Shown here: positions 7,448 to 15,726 of the stretch, one piece after another | Position numbering within the stretch: position 1 is the first letter of the stretch | How the letters are laid out: the number at the start of each line of letters is the position of its first letter | NCBI GenBank assembly: GCA_041690635.1 | Contig: JAWLGZ010000004.1 | Span: 310,001-374,000, forward strand | DNA length: 64,000 nucleotides | Direction of reading: 5' to 3' | DNA from: JAWLGZ01 sp041690635 | GTDB taxonomy: Bacteria; Pseudomonadota; Gammaproteobacteria; Thiohalomonadales; Thiohalomonadaceae | Made by a program: the position numbers and the translations under genes | Notes under the pieces: model-generated | Told to the model about the DNA's origin: nothing | The model's input: the letters and a program-made list of their open reading frames with translations, nothing else | Databases searched by the model: none

Positions 7448-8145
7448 CAGCTCTCCTCCGAATTGGGGCAGGGTGACGACTTGCGGGGGCAGGTCTCCGG
7501 ATCGGTCGTGTCTCCGCGGTCGGCGGGCAGTCCGATCCATTTATCGAGCGAAGTGTAGTCGAACCCGACGCGGCGGGTGCCTCCACAGGCGATCAGCGGC
7601 CGGCGAATCAGCAGCGGGTCGGCAATCATCGCCGCCAGTGCCTCCTCCTCGGTCAGCCGCCCCGGAAACAGCCCCCCATCCCGGATGCGCGGCGCGGTGC
7701 GGTTGAACCACTCCGCCACCGGCAGGTTGCCGAAGAAGGGGCGCAGCGTATCCGCTGTCCAGGCCGTCTCCAGCAGATTCCGGGCGATGACCGTATGGCC
7801 GGCCGCCTTGAGGGCACCTCTAATAGTCCAACGCGGTTTCGTTGGGCCCAAAATCGCCGAGTACAAGGCGCGCTGCGCAGGCAATGGCCCGGTCCTTGCC
7901 AAGTAGCGCAACGCCGTAATCGGCGATTTTGGACCCAACCCTTCGGGCTCGTGGCCGTATTGCCCGCTGGACTGCGTTGCAGCTCGCTCGTGTGGAATGA
8001 CCACACCACACTCACTGCGCCTTGCCAGCGAACAATACGGCCGCGAGCGAAACCGTGTTGGACTATTAGAGGTGCCCTTAAGAAGCAGCTTCTGCCGGGT
8101 ATTGTTCACGCAGCCCGGCTTCTCGTAGAAGAGCACCTCGGCCAT
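7447..8145 (-). CDS. nifO: NifO, ArsC-like nitrogenase-associated protein with a 90-codon insertion
   Basis: A thioredoxin-fold, arsenate-reductase-like protein of the nitrogenase-associated family, which in Azotobacter affects Mo allocation. The N-terminus MAEVLFYEKPGCVNNTRQ has the family cysteine, and the C-terminal part from KAAGHTV through FFGNLPVAEWFN to ADPLLIRRPLI matches the family. Family members are about 140 residues; this one is 232 because a MITE-like element is inserted after KLLL, in the loop between the first helix and second strand. The insert adds exactly 90 codons and no stop, so the frame is kept. The added stretch is low-complexity-looking translated repeat. Whether the protein still folds is unknown. 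It lies 7 bp after fdxN and overlaps nifQ. Confidence 0.85.
   Translation of the reverse strand: MAEVLFYEKPGCVNNTRQKLLLKGTSNSPTRFRSRPYCSLARRSECGVVIPHERAATQSSGQYGHEPEGLGPKSPITALRYLARTGPLPAQRALYSAILGPTKPRWTIRGALKAAGHTVIARNLLETAWTADTLRPFFGNLPVAEWFNRTAPRIRDGGLFPGRLTEEEALAAMIADPLLIRRPLIACGGTRRVGFDYTSLDKWIGLPADRGDTTDPETCPRKSSPCPNSEES
7808..8081. mobile_element. MITE-like inverted-repeat element inside nifO
   Basis: Left end 7811-7841 and right end 8048-8078 are inverted copies matching at 30 of 31 positions (core AGGGCACCTCTAATAGTCC). Inside are two more large inverted repeats: one pairs the sequence near 7846-7862 with 7920-7938 (AAAATCGCCGA / TCGGCGATTTT), the other pairs GGCCGTATTG near 7952 with CAATACGGCC near 8032. 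The flanks are TTGA (7808-7811) and TTAA (8078-8081), a probable 4-bp target duplication with one later change. No transposase gene is present, so it would move only with help from a related insertion sequence. Confidence 0.88.
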
Positions 8146-8152
8146 GTGACAC

Positions 8153-8431
8153 TCAGCCCGACGGGGCCGCCGCCGTGTCGGCCGCCCGCAGGTCCGGCGG
8201 GATGCCGGTCAGCGAGCCGGGTGGATTGAGCGCTGCCCCGCTCCCGTCCATGATGGCCCCTTCGATCGGGCAGATGCTCGCGCACTGCGGGTCGGCGTAG
8301 TCGCCGTCGCACTCGGTGCACTTGCGCGCATCGATGAGGAAGTGCGGCTTTGCTTCGCGGATTGCCTCGCTCGGACAGAGCGGCTGGCAGGCCCAGCAGT
8401 TCACGCAGGACTCGATGATTTGGAACGCCAT
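8153..8431 (-). CDS. fdxN: FdxN-type 2[4Fe-4S] ferredoxin
   Basis: The 92-residue ferredoxin has the motifs CVNCWACQPLCP and CTECDGDYADPQCASICP. The second carries the longer Cys-x2-Cys-x8-Cys spacing typical of nif-linked bacterial ferredoxins. In Azotobacter FdxN works with NifB in making the cofactor precursor. The ATG at 8431 follows GAGGAG. It sits 14 bp after nifB and 7 bp before nifO in the same operon. The Pro/Ala-rich C-terminal tail after residue 65 is not part of the fold. Confidence 0.93.
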   Translation of the reverse strand: MAFQIIESCVNCWACQPLCPSEAIREAKPHFLIDARKCTECDGDYADPQCASICPIEGAIMDGSGAALNPPGSLTGIPPDLRAADTAAAPSG

Positions 8432-8445
8432 CCGTTCATCTCCTC

Positions 8446-9939
8446 TCAGGCCGTGGCCTGTGCCGATGACGCCGCCAGACCGTTCGCGGCCATCTCCGCA
8501 TAGACCGCCTCTACCGCCTCCTCGATGGGGGCCAGTGCGTGGTCCACCACCGGGGTGATGCCGGCCTCCTCCAGCGCCTCCCAAGGGGTCATGCCCACCC
8601 GAGCACAAAGCACCGCCTCGCACCCCTCCAGGGCACGAATCACCCGCTCCAGCTTGCCCTCCCCCTCGTCGCAGCTCTCCTGCCCGGTACAGTACTGATC
8701 GGTACGACGAATACCGACGAAGCGCACCCCCGCCGGGGACGCCTCGTACACCAGGAACTCATTGGCGTGGCCGAAGTGCTGATTGATGACGTTGCCCCCC
8801 TGGGTGGCCACCGCCATCAGCACGGGCCGCGTGGCAACCCTCCGCCGCAGCGTGCTCAGGGGCACGGCCACGGTCTGCACCTGCGGCTTGTGTGCCGCTT
8901 CCATCTCTTCACGGATCGCCGCCTGGACCGCCGCACGCCGCTCCCGGGCCGCCTCGTAGTCGATCTCCAGCGTCTCGATCTTCTCCAGGGAGAACTCCGC
9001 CCCCCGGTCCTCGCCGAGCATGCCGACCGCGTCCGCCCGGCACTGGCGGCAGTGGCGCATCATGTTCATGTCGCCGGCACAGGCGTCCTGCAGCCCCTGC
9101 AGCTCTTCGGCGGTCGGGCCGCGCTGGCCCATGATGCCGTAGTAGGTGCCGTGCTCCGCCTCGGCGATGAGCGGCATCACGTTGTGCAGGAAGGCCCCCT
9201 TCGCCTTCACCACCCGGCTCACCTCCTTAAGGTGTTCATCGTTGACCCCGGGGATCATCACCGAGTTGACCTTCACCAGCACCCCGCGCTCGACCAGCAT
9301 CTCCAACCCCTTCTGCTGCTGCTCGATGAGGATGGCGGCGGCCTTCCTGCCGCGGATGCGGCGGTTGTTCCAGAAGATCCAGGGGTAGATCCGGGCGCCG
9401 ATGGCCGGGTCCACGCAGTTGATGGTGATGGTCACGTGGTCGAGGTTGTGCGCACACAGCTCCTCCACATGCTGCGGCAGGCTCAAGCCGTTGGTGGAGA
9501 CACAGAGCTTGATGTCCGGCGCCTTTTCGGTCAGTTCGCGAAAGGTGGCGAAGGTACGCTCCGGGTTGGCCAGCGGGTCGCCGGGGCCGGCGATACCGAG
9601 TACCGACATCTGCGGAATGGCCGCGGCCACCGCCAGCGTCTTCTTCACCGCCTGGTCGACGGTTAGCAGTTCGGACACCACCCCGGGGCGCGACTCGTTG
9701 GCGCAGTCGTACTTGCGGTTGCAGTAGTTGCACTGGATGTTGCAGGCCGGTGCCACCGCCACATGCATGCGGGCGAAGTGGTGGTGGGCCTGCTCCGAGT
9801 AGCAGGGGTGATTGAACACCCGCTCGCGGATATGTGCCGGCAGGTGGCCGAGTTGCTCTCCACTGCTTCCGCACGAGGCGGCCTGACAACCCGATGCGCC
9901 ATCGCCCGACACCGCCTCCGAAACAACCTTCAGCTCCAC
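8446..9939 (-). CDS. nifB: NifB, radical SAM FeMo-cofactor precursor synthase
   Basis: NifB uses SAM and two [4Fe-4S] clusters to build the carbide-containing NifB-co. The radical SAM motif CNIQCNYC is near residue 70, followed by GPGDPLANP and further cysteines; the last 120 residues form the NifX/NafY-like domain with QHFGHANEFLVYE. The GTG at 9939 is preferred because GGAGGAGG precedes it by a good distance; the upstream ATG at 9963 lies within about 5 bases of the start of transcription predicted from the sigma54 promoter and has no room for a ribosome site. It leads the nifB-fdxN-nifO-nifQ-draG operon. Confidence 0.97.
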   Translation of the reverse strand: MELKVVSEAVSGDGASGCQAASCGSSGEQLGHLPAHIRERVFNHPCYSEQAHHHFARMHVAVAPACNIQCNYCNRKYDCANESRPGVVSELLTVDQAVKKTLAVAAAIPQMSVLGIAGPGDPLANPERTFATFRELTEKAPDIKLCVSTNGLSLPQHVEELCAHNLDHVTITINCVDPAIGARIYPWIFWNNRRIRGRKAAAILIEQQQKGLEMLVERGVLVKVNSVMIPGVNDEHLKEVSRVVKAKGAFLHNVMPLIAEAEHGTYYGIMGQRGPTAEELQGLQDACAGDMNMMRHCRQCRADAVGMLGEDRGAEFSLEKIETLEIDYEAARERRAAVQAAIREEMEAAHKPQVQTVAVPLSTLRRRVATRPVLMAVATQGGNVINQHFGHANEFLVYEASPAGVRFVGIRRTDQYCTGQESCDEGEGKLERVIRALEGCEAVLCARVGMTPWEALEEAGITPVVDHALAPIEEAVEAVYAEMAANGLAASSAQATA

Positions 9940-9977
9940 TGGGACCTCCTCCGCCACGGGCATTTACTGGAGGAGAG

Positions 9978-9993
9978 TGCAAGGGGCATGCCT
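9978..9993 (-). promoter_or_regulatory. Sigma54 promoter of nifB operon
   Basis: On the minus strand AGGCAT-GCCCC-TTGCA matches the -24/-12 consensus with GG and GC correctly spaced; the first base of the -24 element differs. Transcription would start near 9967. Confidence 0.78.
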
Positions 9994-10033
9994 GCATTTA
10001 ACCCTTTGTTTCTGCGATAATGGCACTCGGTAT

Positions 10034-10049
10034 TGTCGCGTTAGCGACG
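10034..10049. promoter_or_regulatory. Near-consensus NifA site upstream of nifB
   Basis: TGTCGCGTTAGCGACG has the dyad GTCGC/GCGAC and one mismatch to TGT-N10-ACA (final A to G). It is about 70 bp upstream of the predicted nifB transcription start and resembles the exact site at 3710. Confidence 0.55.
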
Positions 10050-10193
10050 GGCGGGGCCGGTGTGATTGGCATCAACTCGACACGACAGTTCCCGGCCCCT
10101 CCATTGAGTGGAAGACAAGCCCTAATATTGAAAGAACAACCGCTTCGCACGCCGGTCAGACGGTTAAACTTTTCAGACAAGGACAGCAACCCC

Positions 10194-11732
10194 ATGCAAG
10201 ACCACGGAGCACCCCGCCGCCCTGTCGTACTCGTTATCCTCGACGGTTTCGGCGTCAACCCGAGCAAGACCAACAATGCGGTGATCGAGGCGGACACCCC
10301 CAGGCTGGACGCCTACTTCGCGCGCTACCCGCACACGGTAATCCAGGCCTCCGGTGCCGCCGTCGGCCTGCCGGACGGGCAGATGGGCAACTCGGAGGTG
10401 GGCCACACCACCCTGGGTTGCGGCACCATCGTGCGTCAGGACCTGGTGCTTATCGATGATGCCATCAGTGACGGCAGCTTTTTCAATAACCCCGTGCTGG
10501 TCGCAGCCGCCGATGCGGCCGCCGCGGCGGGCCGGCCCCTGCACCTGTTCGGGCTGATCTCCACCGGCGGCGTGCACAGCCACCTCCGTCATGTGCTGGC
10601 CCTGATCGAGCTGTGTATGCGGCGCCATGCCCGACCGCTGCTGCACATGTTCACCGACGGGCGCGACACCGCGCCCAAATCCGCCCTCGCCTACCTGGCG
10701 GACGTGGAGAAGGCGCTGGAGAAGGCGGGCGGCGCCATCGCCACCGTGTCGGGCCGCTACTGGGCGATGGACCGGGATCAGCGCTGGGACCGGACCGAGC
10801 GGGCCTGGCGCGCCATGGTGCTCGGGGAAGGGGAAAGGGCGGCCGCCGCCGCCGAGGCGATCGAGCAGTCCTACGCCGCCGATCAGAACGACGAGTTCAT
10901 CCCGCCCACGGTGCTCGATGCCTGGGAACCGATCCTGGCCGGCGACCACGCCCTGTCGTTCAACTTCCGCAAGGATCGGCCGCGGCAGATGGTGGCGGCG
11001 CTGTTCAGAGAGGAGTTCGAGCAGTTCGAGCGCCCCGGCTACACGCCGATTCAGGTCACCTGCATGATGGAGTATGACAAGTGGTTCGGGCTGCCTTATG
11101 CCTACACCCCCGACCGCCCGGTGATCACCCTGGCCCAGTACCTGAGTGAACTGGGCCTGCGCCAGTTCCACTGTGCAGAGACCGAAAAGGCCGCCCACGT
11201 CACCTACTTCTTCAACGGCGGGCGTGCCGACCCGCTGCCGGGCGAGGAGCATGTGGTGGTTCCCTCACCGAGGGTGGCGACCTACGATCTTCAGCCGGAG
11301 ATGAGTGCCGCCGAGGTAGCGGACAAGGTGATCGAGGCGATCCAAGCGGACAAATTCGCCTTCATTGTGGTCAACTTCGCCAACGGCGACATGGTGGGCC
11401 ACACCGCCATTCGCGAGGCGGTACTGAAGGCGGTGGAGACGCTGGACCGGGAGGCGGGCCGCGTACTCGATGCCGCCGTCGCCGCTGATTACTCGGTGAT
11501 CCTCACCGCCGATCACGGCAACTGTGACGAACTGGTCGATCCCGGCACCGATGCACCCCACACCCAGCACACCATCTACCCAGTACCGTGCCTCATCGTC
11601 GACCGCACCGACTGGCGCATCTCCACGGCGGGCGGACTCGCCAACGTCGCCCCGACGGTGCTCCAGCTCATGGGGCTGCCACGGCCGCAGGGGATGGAGG
11701 CGCGGTCACTGCTGCTGCAGCCGCTCAGCTAA
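10194..11732 (+). CDS. gpmI: 2,3-bisphosphoglycerate-independent phosphoglycerate mutase
   Basis: Interconverts 3- and 2-phosphoglycerate in glycolysis and gluconeogenesis in the cytosol. The 512-residue protein has the normal length, the metal-binding DGFG at the start, the phosphoserine motif MGNSEVGH, the GRDTAPKSA block and the late TADHGNCDELVD motif. The ATG at 10194 matches the family start; earlier in-frame codons would encode the nifB promoter region. It is a housekeeping gene on the plus strand between two minus-strand nif-related blocks and shows no nif-type promoter. Confidence 0.96.
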   Translation: MQDHGAPRRPVVLVILDGFGVNPSKTNNAVIEADTPRLDAYFARYPHTVIQASGAAVGLPDGQMGNSEVGHTTLGCGTIVRQDLVLIDDAISDGSFFNNPVLVAAADAAAAAGRPLHLFGLISTGGVHSHLRHVLALIELCMRRHARPLLHMFTDGRDTAPKSALAYLADVEKALEKAGGAIATVSGRYWAMDRDQRWDRTERAWRAMVLGEGERAAAAAEAIEQSYAADQNDEFIPPTVLDAWEPILAGDHALSFNFRKDRPRQMVAALFREEFEQFERPGYTPIQVTCMMEYDKWFGLPYAYTPDRPVITLAQYLSELGLRQFHCAETEKAAHVTYFFNGGRADPLPGEEHVVVPSPRVATYDLQPEMSAAEVADKVIEAIQADKFAFIVVNFANGDMVGHTAIREAVLKAVETLDREAGRVLDAAVAADYSVILTADHGNCDELVDPGTDAPHTQHTIYPVPCLIVDRTDWRISTAGGLANVAPTVLQLMGLPRPQGMEARSLLLQPLS

Positions 11733-11808
11733 AACGACATCGTCGGGCCGCAAGACAGGGCTGGTTCCAGCACCTGCGGTGCGGGTGCGCCGGAATAAGC
11801 CGGAAGCG

Positions 11809-12504
11809 CTACAGCAGTCCCCATCCCATGGCGGTCGCCCCCCCAAGAAACACCAGCCCGCCTGCCGCCGCCCGCTCCACCACCCGCCCCCAGCCGGCCA
11901 GGTGAACCCGGATCTGTTCGCCGAAATGGGCGACCAGGGTGCCGAATATCATGGCCGGGATTAACACCGCACCGACACCGAATCCGAAGCCCAGCATCAG
12001 CCCCGAGTGAAACTCCCCGGTCACGGCCGCGGCCAACAACACCGTACCCAGCGGAATACAGGGATTGAGCCCCATCGCCGCCCCCATGCCGAACAGACTG
12101 AGCGCCAATCCGCCCCCGCTCGGCGATCGGTTCGGCGCATGCCATGTGACGGTCTGTTCCGTCCGTCGCCCGGGCTGCGCGCAGGATGCGCCTTTCCGCC
12201 TCGCACGGAAGAGCAGAAACAGACCGGCGGCCGCGGTGGCCGTTCCCAGCAGCACCGCGGCACCCTGTTCCAGCCACCGGGTCGCGACCTGTCCGGCACT
12301 TCCCGCCATGGCACCCAATACGGAGTAGCTCGTCATCCGGCCGAGCGAAAACGGAACGAGGGTCCGCCAGCTTGAGCGGATGCCGCCATCCGTGGACAGG
12401 AAGACCGGCCCCAGATAGGGCAGGCAGGCGATGTTGCAGGGGCCGGCACCGAACGCCAGCCCCATAATCAACGCCGCCGGAAAGGTGAGGGTCAATGCCT
12501 CCAT
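11809..12504 (-). CDS. DsbD/TauE-like membrane protein (sulfite exporter TauE/SafE family)
   Basis: The 231-residue integral membrane protein has about six hydrophobic segments. It has GPCNIACLPYLGP near residue 22 and MGLNPCIPLGT near residue 145, the paired cysteine-proline motifs of the CcdA/DsbD_2 group within the TauE/SafE-like family. Members move reducing power or thiol compounds across the membrane or take part in metal handling; which one applies here is not clear. It follows the TonB-dependent receptor by 30 bp on the same strand and should be in its operon, behind the sigma54 promoter at 14812. It converges with gpmI. Confidence 0.75.
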   Translation of the reverse strand: MEALTLTFPAALIMGLAFGAGPCNIACLPYLGPVFLSTDGGIRSSWRTLVPFSLGRMTSYSVLGAMAGSAGQVATRWLEQGAAVLLGTATAAAGLFLLFRARRKGASCAQPGRRTEQTVTWHAPNRSPSGGGLALSLFGMGAAMGLNPCIPLGTVLLAAAVTGEFHSGLMLGFGFGVGAVLIPAMIFGTLVAHFGEQIRVHLAGWGRVVERAAAGGLVFLGGATAMGWGLL

Positions 12505-12534
12505 TCAGATCGTTTCTCTGGTTACCGCACCGTC

Positions 12535-14715
12535 TCAGAAGCGGACCGTCACACCGGCGCTGTAGCTTCGCCCCGGATTGACCACGATGGAGAGATCCTC
12601 CGCGTCGTAGACCCCGTCGTAGTTGCCGTCACTTGTCCCGCGTACGGTGTTGTAGAAGGTGGTGTCGAACAGATTGTCGACACGGGCGAACAGGGAGAAA
12701 TTCTTCGTATCGTAATTGACCAGCAGATTGAACACCTCGTGGCCACCGATCTTCTCCTGATTGATTTCGTCCGCGTAGTACGAGGAACTCGCGTCCATTT
12801 CGCCGGTGACCCGCAGCCTGTCGCTCGCCCTGTAGTGCAGGCGCAGGTTGACGCGGTGGTTGGGGACACGCGGGACCTTGTTGCCGGTGTTGTCGTAAGG
12901 AATGGCGGCCCAGGCCGTACAACTCCCGCTCGGACTGGTGGCGGTGCAAAGCCTCAGGTTGAAGCTGTCGTATCGCGTATAGACACTGTCGAGATAGGTG
13001 TAGGCGAGGTCCATGAACACCTTGCGGGACGGATCGGTCAACAAGGAGAGTTCAAGGCCCCGGCTCCGGAAGTCACCCACATTCTCGTAGACGGCATCGT
13101 CAGCGGTGGAGTACTGCCCGCCCGTGGAGCGGATGTGATCATAGCGGTCCAGCTGGAAGAGGGCTGCATCCAGCTCCAACGGCAGCCCGGACCACTGCGT
13201 CTTGGCACGAAACCCGATCTCTCGGTTGAGCGTCCGCTCGGGTTCGAGGTCCGGATTGGCGGCGGTTCTGTGGGTCGGGCTGCTCGACCCCACGAATAGC
13301 TGCTCAGCCGAGGGCGCCCGGAATCCGGTCGACACATTGGCGTAGAGATCCAGGTTGGAGCGGAGTGCGTAGTTGCCCCCCAACCGCCAGGAGTCGACAT
13401 TGAAATCCCGCTGGCCGCTCTTGGCGGGATTGAGGAGGTCGGTGTACTCGAGGTCGATCCGGTCGAACCGGCCATTCGCAGTCAGCACCAGCCGATCCGT
13501 CGTGCGAACCTTCACCTCTCCGTAGAGCGCCTGAACCTGTTCGTCGGTGTCGTTGAAGCTGTTTGGGTCACCGGCTTCATAGGTTCCCGTCCATGCGGAG
13601 CCGCCGCTGATGTTGTAGGTATCCCGATTCCGGTAAAGGTTGTCTCTCAAGTCGACGCCGGCCATCCAGGCGACCGTTTCACCTGCCGCGCGGAACTCCG
13701 ACTTGATCCCCTGTTGCACCTGGCGATAGTCGTTCGCATAGGTGTACACGGAGGGATCGTCCTTGGTTGGGGACGAAAAGAATTTGGTGTCGTCAGTGAA
13801 TCGATAGGTGTTCACCATCAGATTGGATGCGGCGCCGATGTCCTGCGAGTAGGTCAGGAAGTACTTGGCCAGCTCCACATCGTAATGGTTGGCGTAGTCG
13901 TTGTAGGCAGGGTCCTCGCTCCTTGGGTCAAGGGCCGCCGCCGTGACGCCCCGAACGTTTCCATGGCTCGCCTTCTCGCGCTCGGAACGCTCGAAGCCGA
14001 AGGTCAGGTCGCTGGTGTCGCTCAGGTAGTATTGGAGCTTGCCATTCAGATAGTCCGCCTGGGAGGCGGAGTCATCGTGATAGCCGTCGGTCTTGCGGCG
14101 GGAGACCTGAATGTGCCCATTGGCCTGTTCACCCTCAAACCCGGCTCGGGCGAGCCCCTTTCGATAGCCAAAGCTCCCGGCCTCCGCGCCCACTGTATAG
14201 CCGGCCATTTTGGCCCCGCGCTTGGTGGTGATGATGACCGCGCCGCCCAGGGCATCGTCACCAAACAGGTAGGAGGCGCCCCCTTTCACCACCTTGATCG
14301 ATTCGATATTGTCCAGATCGATATTCACCCGACCTGTACGTTCGAACACCGGCACGCCGTCTATCACCACGGCAACACCCGGTTTCTCACCCATGTACAC
14401 CTGGTTTTCCACGCCCCGGATGTGGATCTTGAGGGAATCACCACTCTGAACCTCGGTCGTGATCCCCGGGATCCCCTGGAGGATCTGCTGAATGTTCTGC
14501 GCGTGGGCGGCATCCACCGCTTCGCCTGCGATCACCGCGATATTGGACGGCTCTTCCCGTTTGCCGTCGAAGCGATCGTCAATGGTGGTGGACTCGACCC
14601 GAATCATGCCGAGATCCTCGGCTGCACTGGCAGCGGCCGGGGGAAGGGCCGCCCCCGGAAGGGCGACGGCGAGGGCAAGGGCAACAGGCCTTTGCCGGAA
14701 CAGGTGGACTGGCAT
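12535..14715 (-). CDS. TonB-dependent outer-membrane receptor
   Basis: The 726-residue receptor has a signal peptide (roughly residues 1-32, ending AAASA), a plug domain with IQQILQGIPGITTEVQSGDSLKIHIRGVE-type segments (about 60-165) and a 22-strand-type barrel ending in TVRF with the usual C-terminal Phe. It would import a scarce chelated nutrient using TonB energy. The substrate is unknown; it looks like siderophore/metal-chelate receptors. The ATG at 14715 is preferred to the GTG at 14724 because GGGGAG is 8 bases upstream. A sigma54 promoter and a palindrome precede it, suggesting demand during nitrogen fixation, for example for Fe or Mo. Confidence 0.9.
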   Translation of the reverse strand: MPVHLFRQRPVALALAVALPGAALPPAAASAAEDLGMIRVESTTIDDRFDGKREEPSNIAVIAGEAVDAAHAQNIQQILQGIPGITTEVQSGDSLKIHIRGVENQVYMGEKPGVAVVIDGVPVFERTGRVNIDLDNIESIKVVKGGASYLFGDDALGGAVIITTKRGAKMAGYTVGAEAGSFGYRKGLARAGFEGEQANGHIQVSRRKTDGYHDDSASQADYLNGKLQYYLSDTSDLTFGFERSEREKASHGNVRGVTAAALDPRSEDPAYNDYANHYDVELAKYFLTYSQDIGAASNLMVNTYRFTDDTKFFSSPTKDDPSVYTYANDYRQVQQGIKSEFRAAGETVAWMAGVDLRDNLYRNRDTYNISGGSAWTGTYEAGDPNSFNDTDEQVQALYGEVKVRTTDRLVLTANGRFDRIDLEYTDLLNPAKSGQRDFNVDSWRLGGNYALRSNLDLYANVSTGFRAPSAEQLFVGSSSPTHRTAANPDLEPERTLNREIGFRAKTQWSGLPLELDAALFQLDRYDHIRSTGGQYSTADDAVYENVGDFRSRGLELSLLTDPSRKVFMDLAYTYLDSVYTRYDSFNLRLCTATSPSGSCTAWAAIPYDNTGNKVPRVPNHRVNLRLHYRASDRLRVTGEMDASSSYYADEINQEKIGGHEVFNLLVNYDTKNFSLFARVDNLFDTTFYNTVRGTSDGNYDGVYDAEDLSIVVNPGRSYSAGVTVRF

Positions 14716-14811
14716 ACGTTTCACTCCCCAATGTGTTTTCTTGACTGGTTCTGGTTAGCGTTGCATCACTGCCCCCCTCCCTGTCCGTTCCCCGGACTGC
14801 TTCCCGTTGAG

Positions 14812-14827
14812 TGCACCGGGTGTGCCA
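14812..14827 (-). promoter_or_regulatory. Sigma54 promoter of the TonB receptor operon
   Basis: On the minus strand TGGCAC-ACCCG-GTGCA has a perfect -24 element and the -12 GC at the right spacing (one mismatch in TTGCA). The start of transcription would be near 14801. Confidence 0.7.
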
Positions 14828-14834
14828 ACAACCA

Positions 14835-14861
14835 ACGTTATGATTTGTGTGTTAATTACGT
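14835..14861. promoter_or_regulatory. Palindromic candidate operator upstream of the TonB receptor
   Basis: ACGTTATG and TAATTACGT form an imperfect dyad, AT-rich against the GC-rich surroundings and only 8 bp upstream of the -24 element. The CGTTAT...ATTACG arms resemble ModE (molybdate regulator) sites, but the spacer is 13 rather than 12 bases. It is not a TGT-N10-ACA NifA site. Confidence 0.35.
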
Positions 14862-14925
14862 CGGACGGCCAATCGCCCGGTGTGGAATTTCACTTACTGG
14901 CAAGGCAAAAGGCGTAGGACGGCGG

Positions 14926-15726
14926 TCACCCGTTCTCCTCGCTCCACGTCTCCCTGGCCAGGATCGCGGCACCGTACGCGGTCGTGATCTGGGGTATTTC
15001 CGGAATGACCAGCTCCGCGTCCAACTCCTGCTCCATCGCCGCCGCCAGACCGCGATTCAGCGCCGGCCCGCCGTCGAAATAGACCCGCCGGTCGATGCCG
15101 ACCCGCTTCGCCAGCCGGGCGATGCGCCGCGCAATCGAGAAATGGATGCCGGCGCAGATCGCCTCTTTGCTGTAACCGGCGGCCAGCAGCCCAATCACCT
15201 CCGACTCGGCGAAGACCGCACAGGTGCTGTTGATCGGCGGCGGTGTTCCGCTCAGGCGGAAGTGGTACTCGCCCAGCTCCTCCAGATCGATCTCCAGATT
15301 GCGGGCGGCCACATCCAGAAACCGCCCAGTGCCGGCCGCGCACTTGTCGTTCATCACGAAATTGACGACGTTACCCTCGGCATCGATACGGATCGCCTTG
15401 GAGTCCTGGCCGCCGATGTTGATGATGGTTTCGACACCGCCGAAGGCGAGCCCCACCTTGTGGGCGCCGATGGCATTGGCGGTGATTTCACTGATGACGT
15501 CATCCGCCTCGCGGAACAGCTTGCGCCCATAGCCCGTAGCGGTGAGAAACCCCAGCTGTGCGCGGTCGATACCCTGCTCCGCCAGCAGTCCGTTCAGCGC
15601 CTCGACCGCGTTTTGATGGAAATGGCTCCCGGTGGCCGCGACGCGGGCGCCCAGCAGCCTGTCCTCCTCGTCCACCAGCGCCACCTTGATGGCGGTGGAG
15701 CCGATATCGATGCCGCCGAATATCAC
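14926..15726 (-). CDS. ATP-dependent activator/reductase of the double-cubane protein (BadF/HgdC/YjiL family)
   Basis: The 266-residue ASKHA-fold ATPase matches the activators of 2-hydroxyacyl-CoA dehydratases and the DCCP reductase. It has DIGSTAIKV (phosphate 1) at 7-15, INIGGQDSKAIRI near 103-113, NDKCAAGTGRF with Cys129, and NSTCAVFAESEV with Cys169. In a homodimer these two cysteines per chain would hold one shared [4Fe-4S] cluster. It would use ATP to push single electrons into the adjacent DCCP. The GTG start at 15726 overlaps the stop of the partner gene (GTGA). It is the last gene of the four-gene operon. Confidence 0.9.
   Translation of the reverse strand: MIFGGIDIGSTAIKVALVDEEDRLLGARVAATGSHFHQNAVEALNGLLAEQGIDRAQLGFLTATGYGRKLFREADDVISEITANAIGAHKVGLAFGGVETIINIGGQDSKAIRIDAEGNVVNFVMNDKCAAGTGRFLDVAARNLEIDLEELGEYHFRLSGTPPPINSTCAVFAESEVIGLLAAGYSKEAICAGIHFSIARRIARLAKRVGIDRRVYFDGGPALNRGLAAAMEQELDAELVIPEIPQITTAYGAAILARETWSEENG

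Noticed and set aside
7812..8077. nifO as a pseudogene
   Set aside because: The insertion keeps the reading frame, the flanking conserved parts are intact and nifQ is translationally coupled to it; function is uncertain but a broken frame is not seen.
10021..10037. TGGCACTCGGTATTGT as a plus-strand sigma54 promoter for gpmI
   Set aside because: The -12 GC is missing and the spacing is one base off; gpmI is a housekeeping gene.
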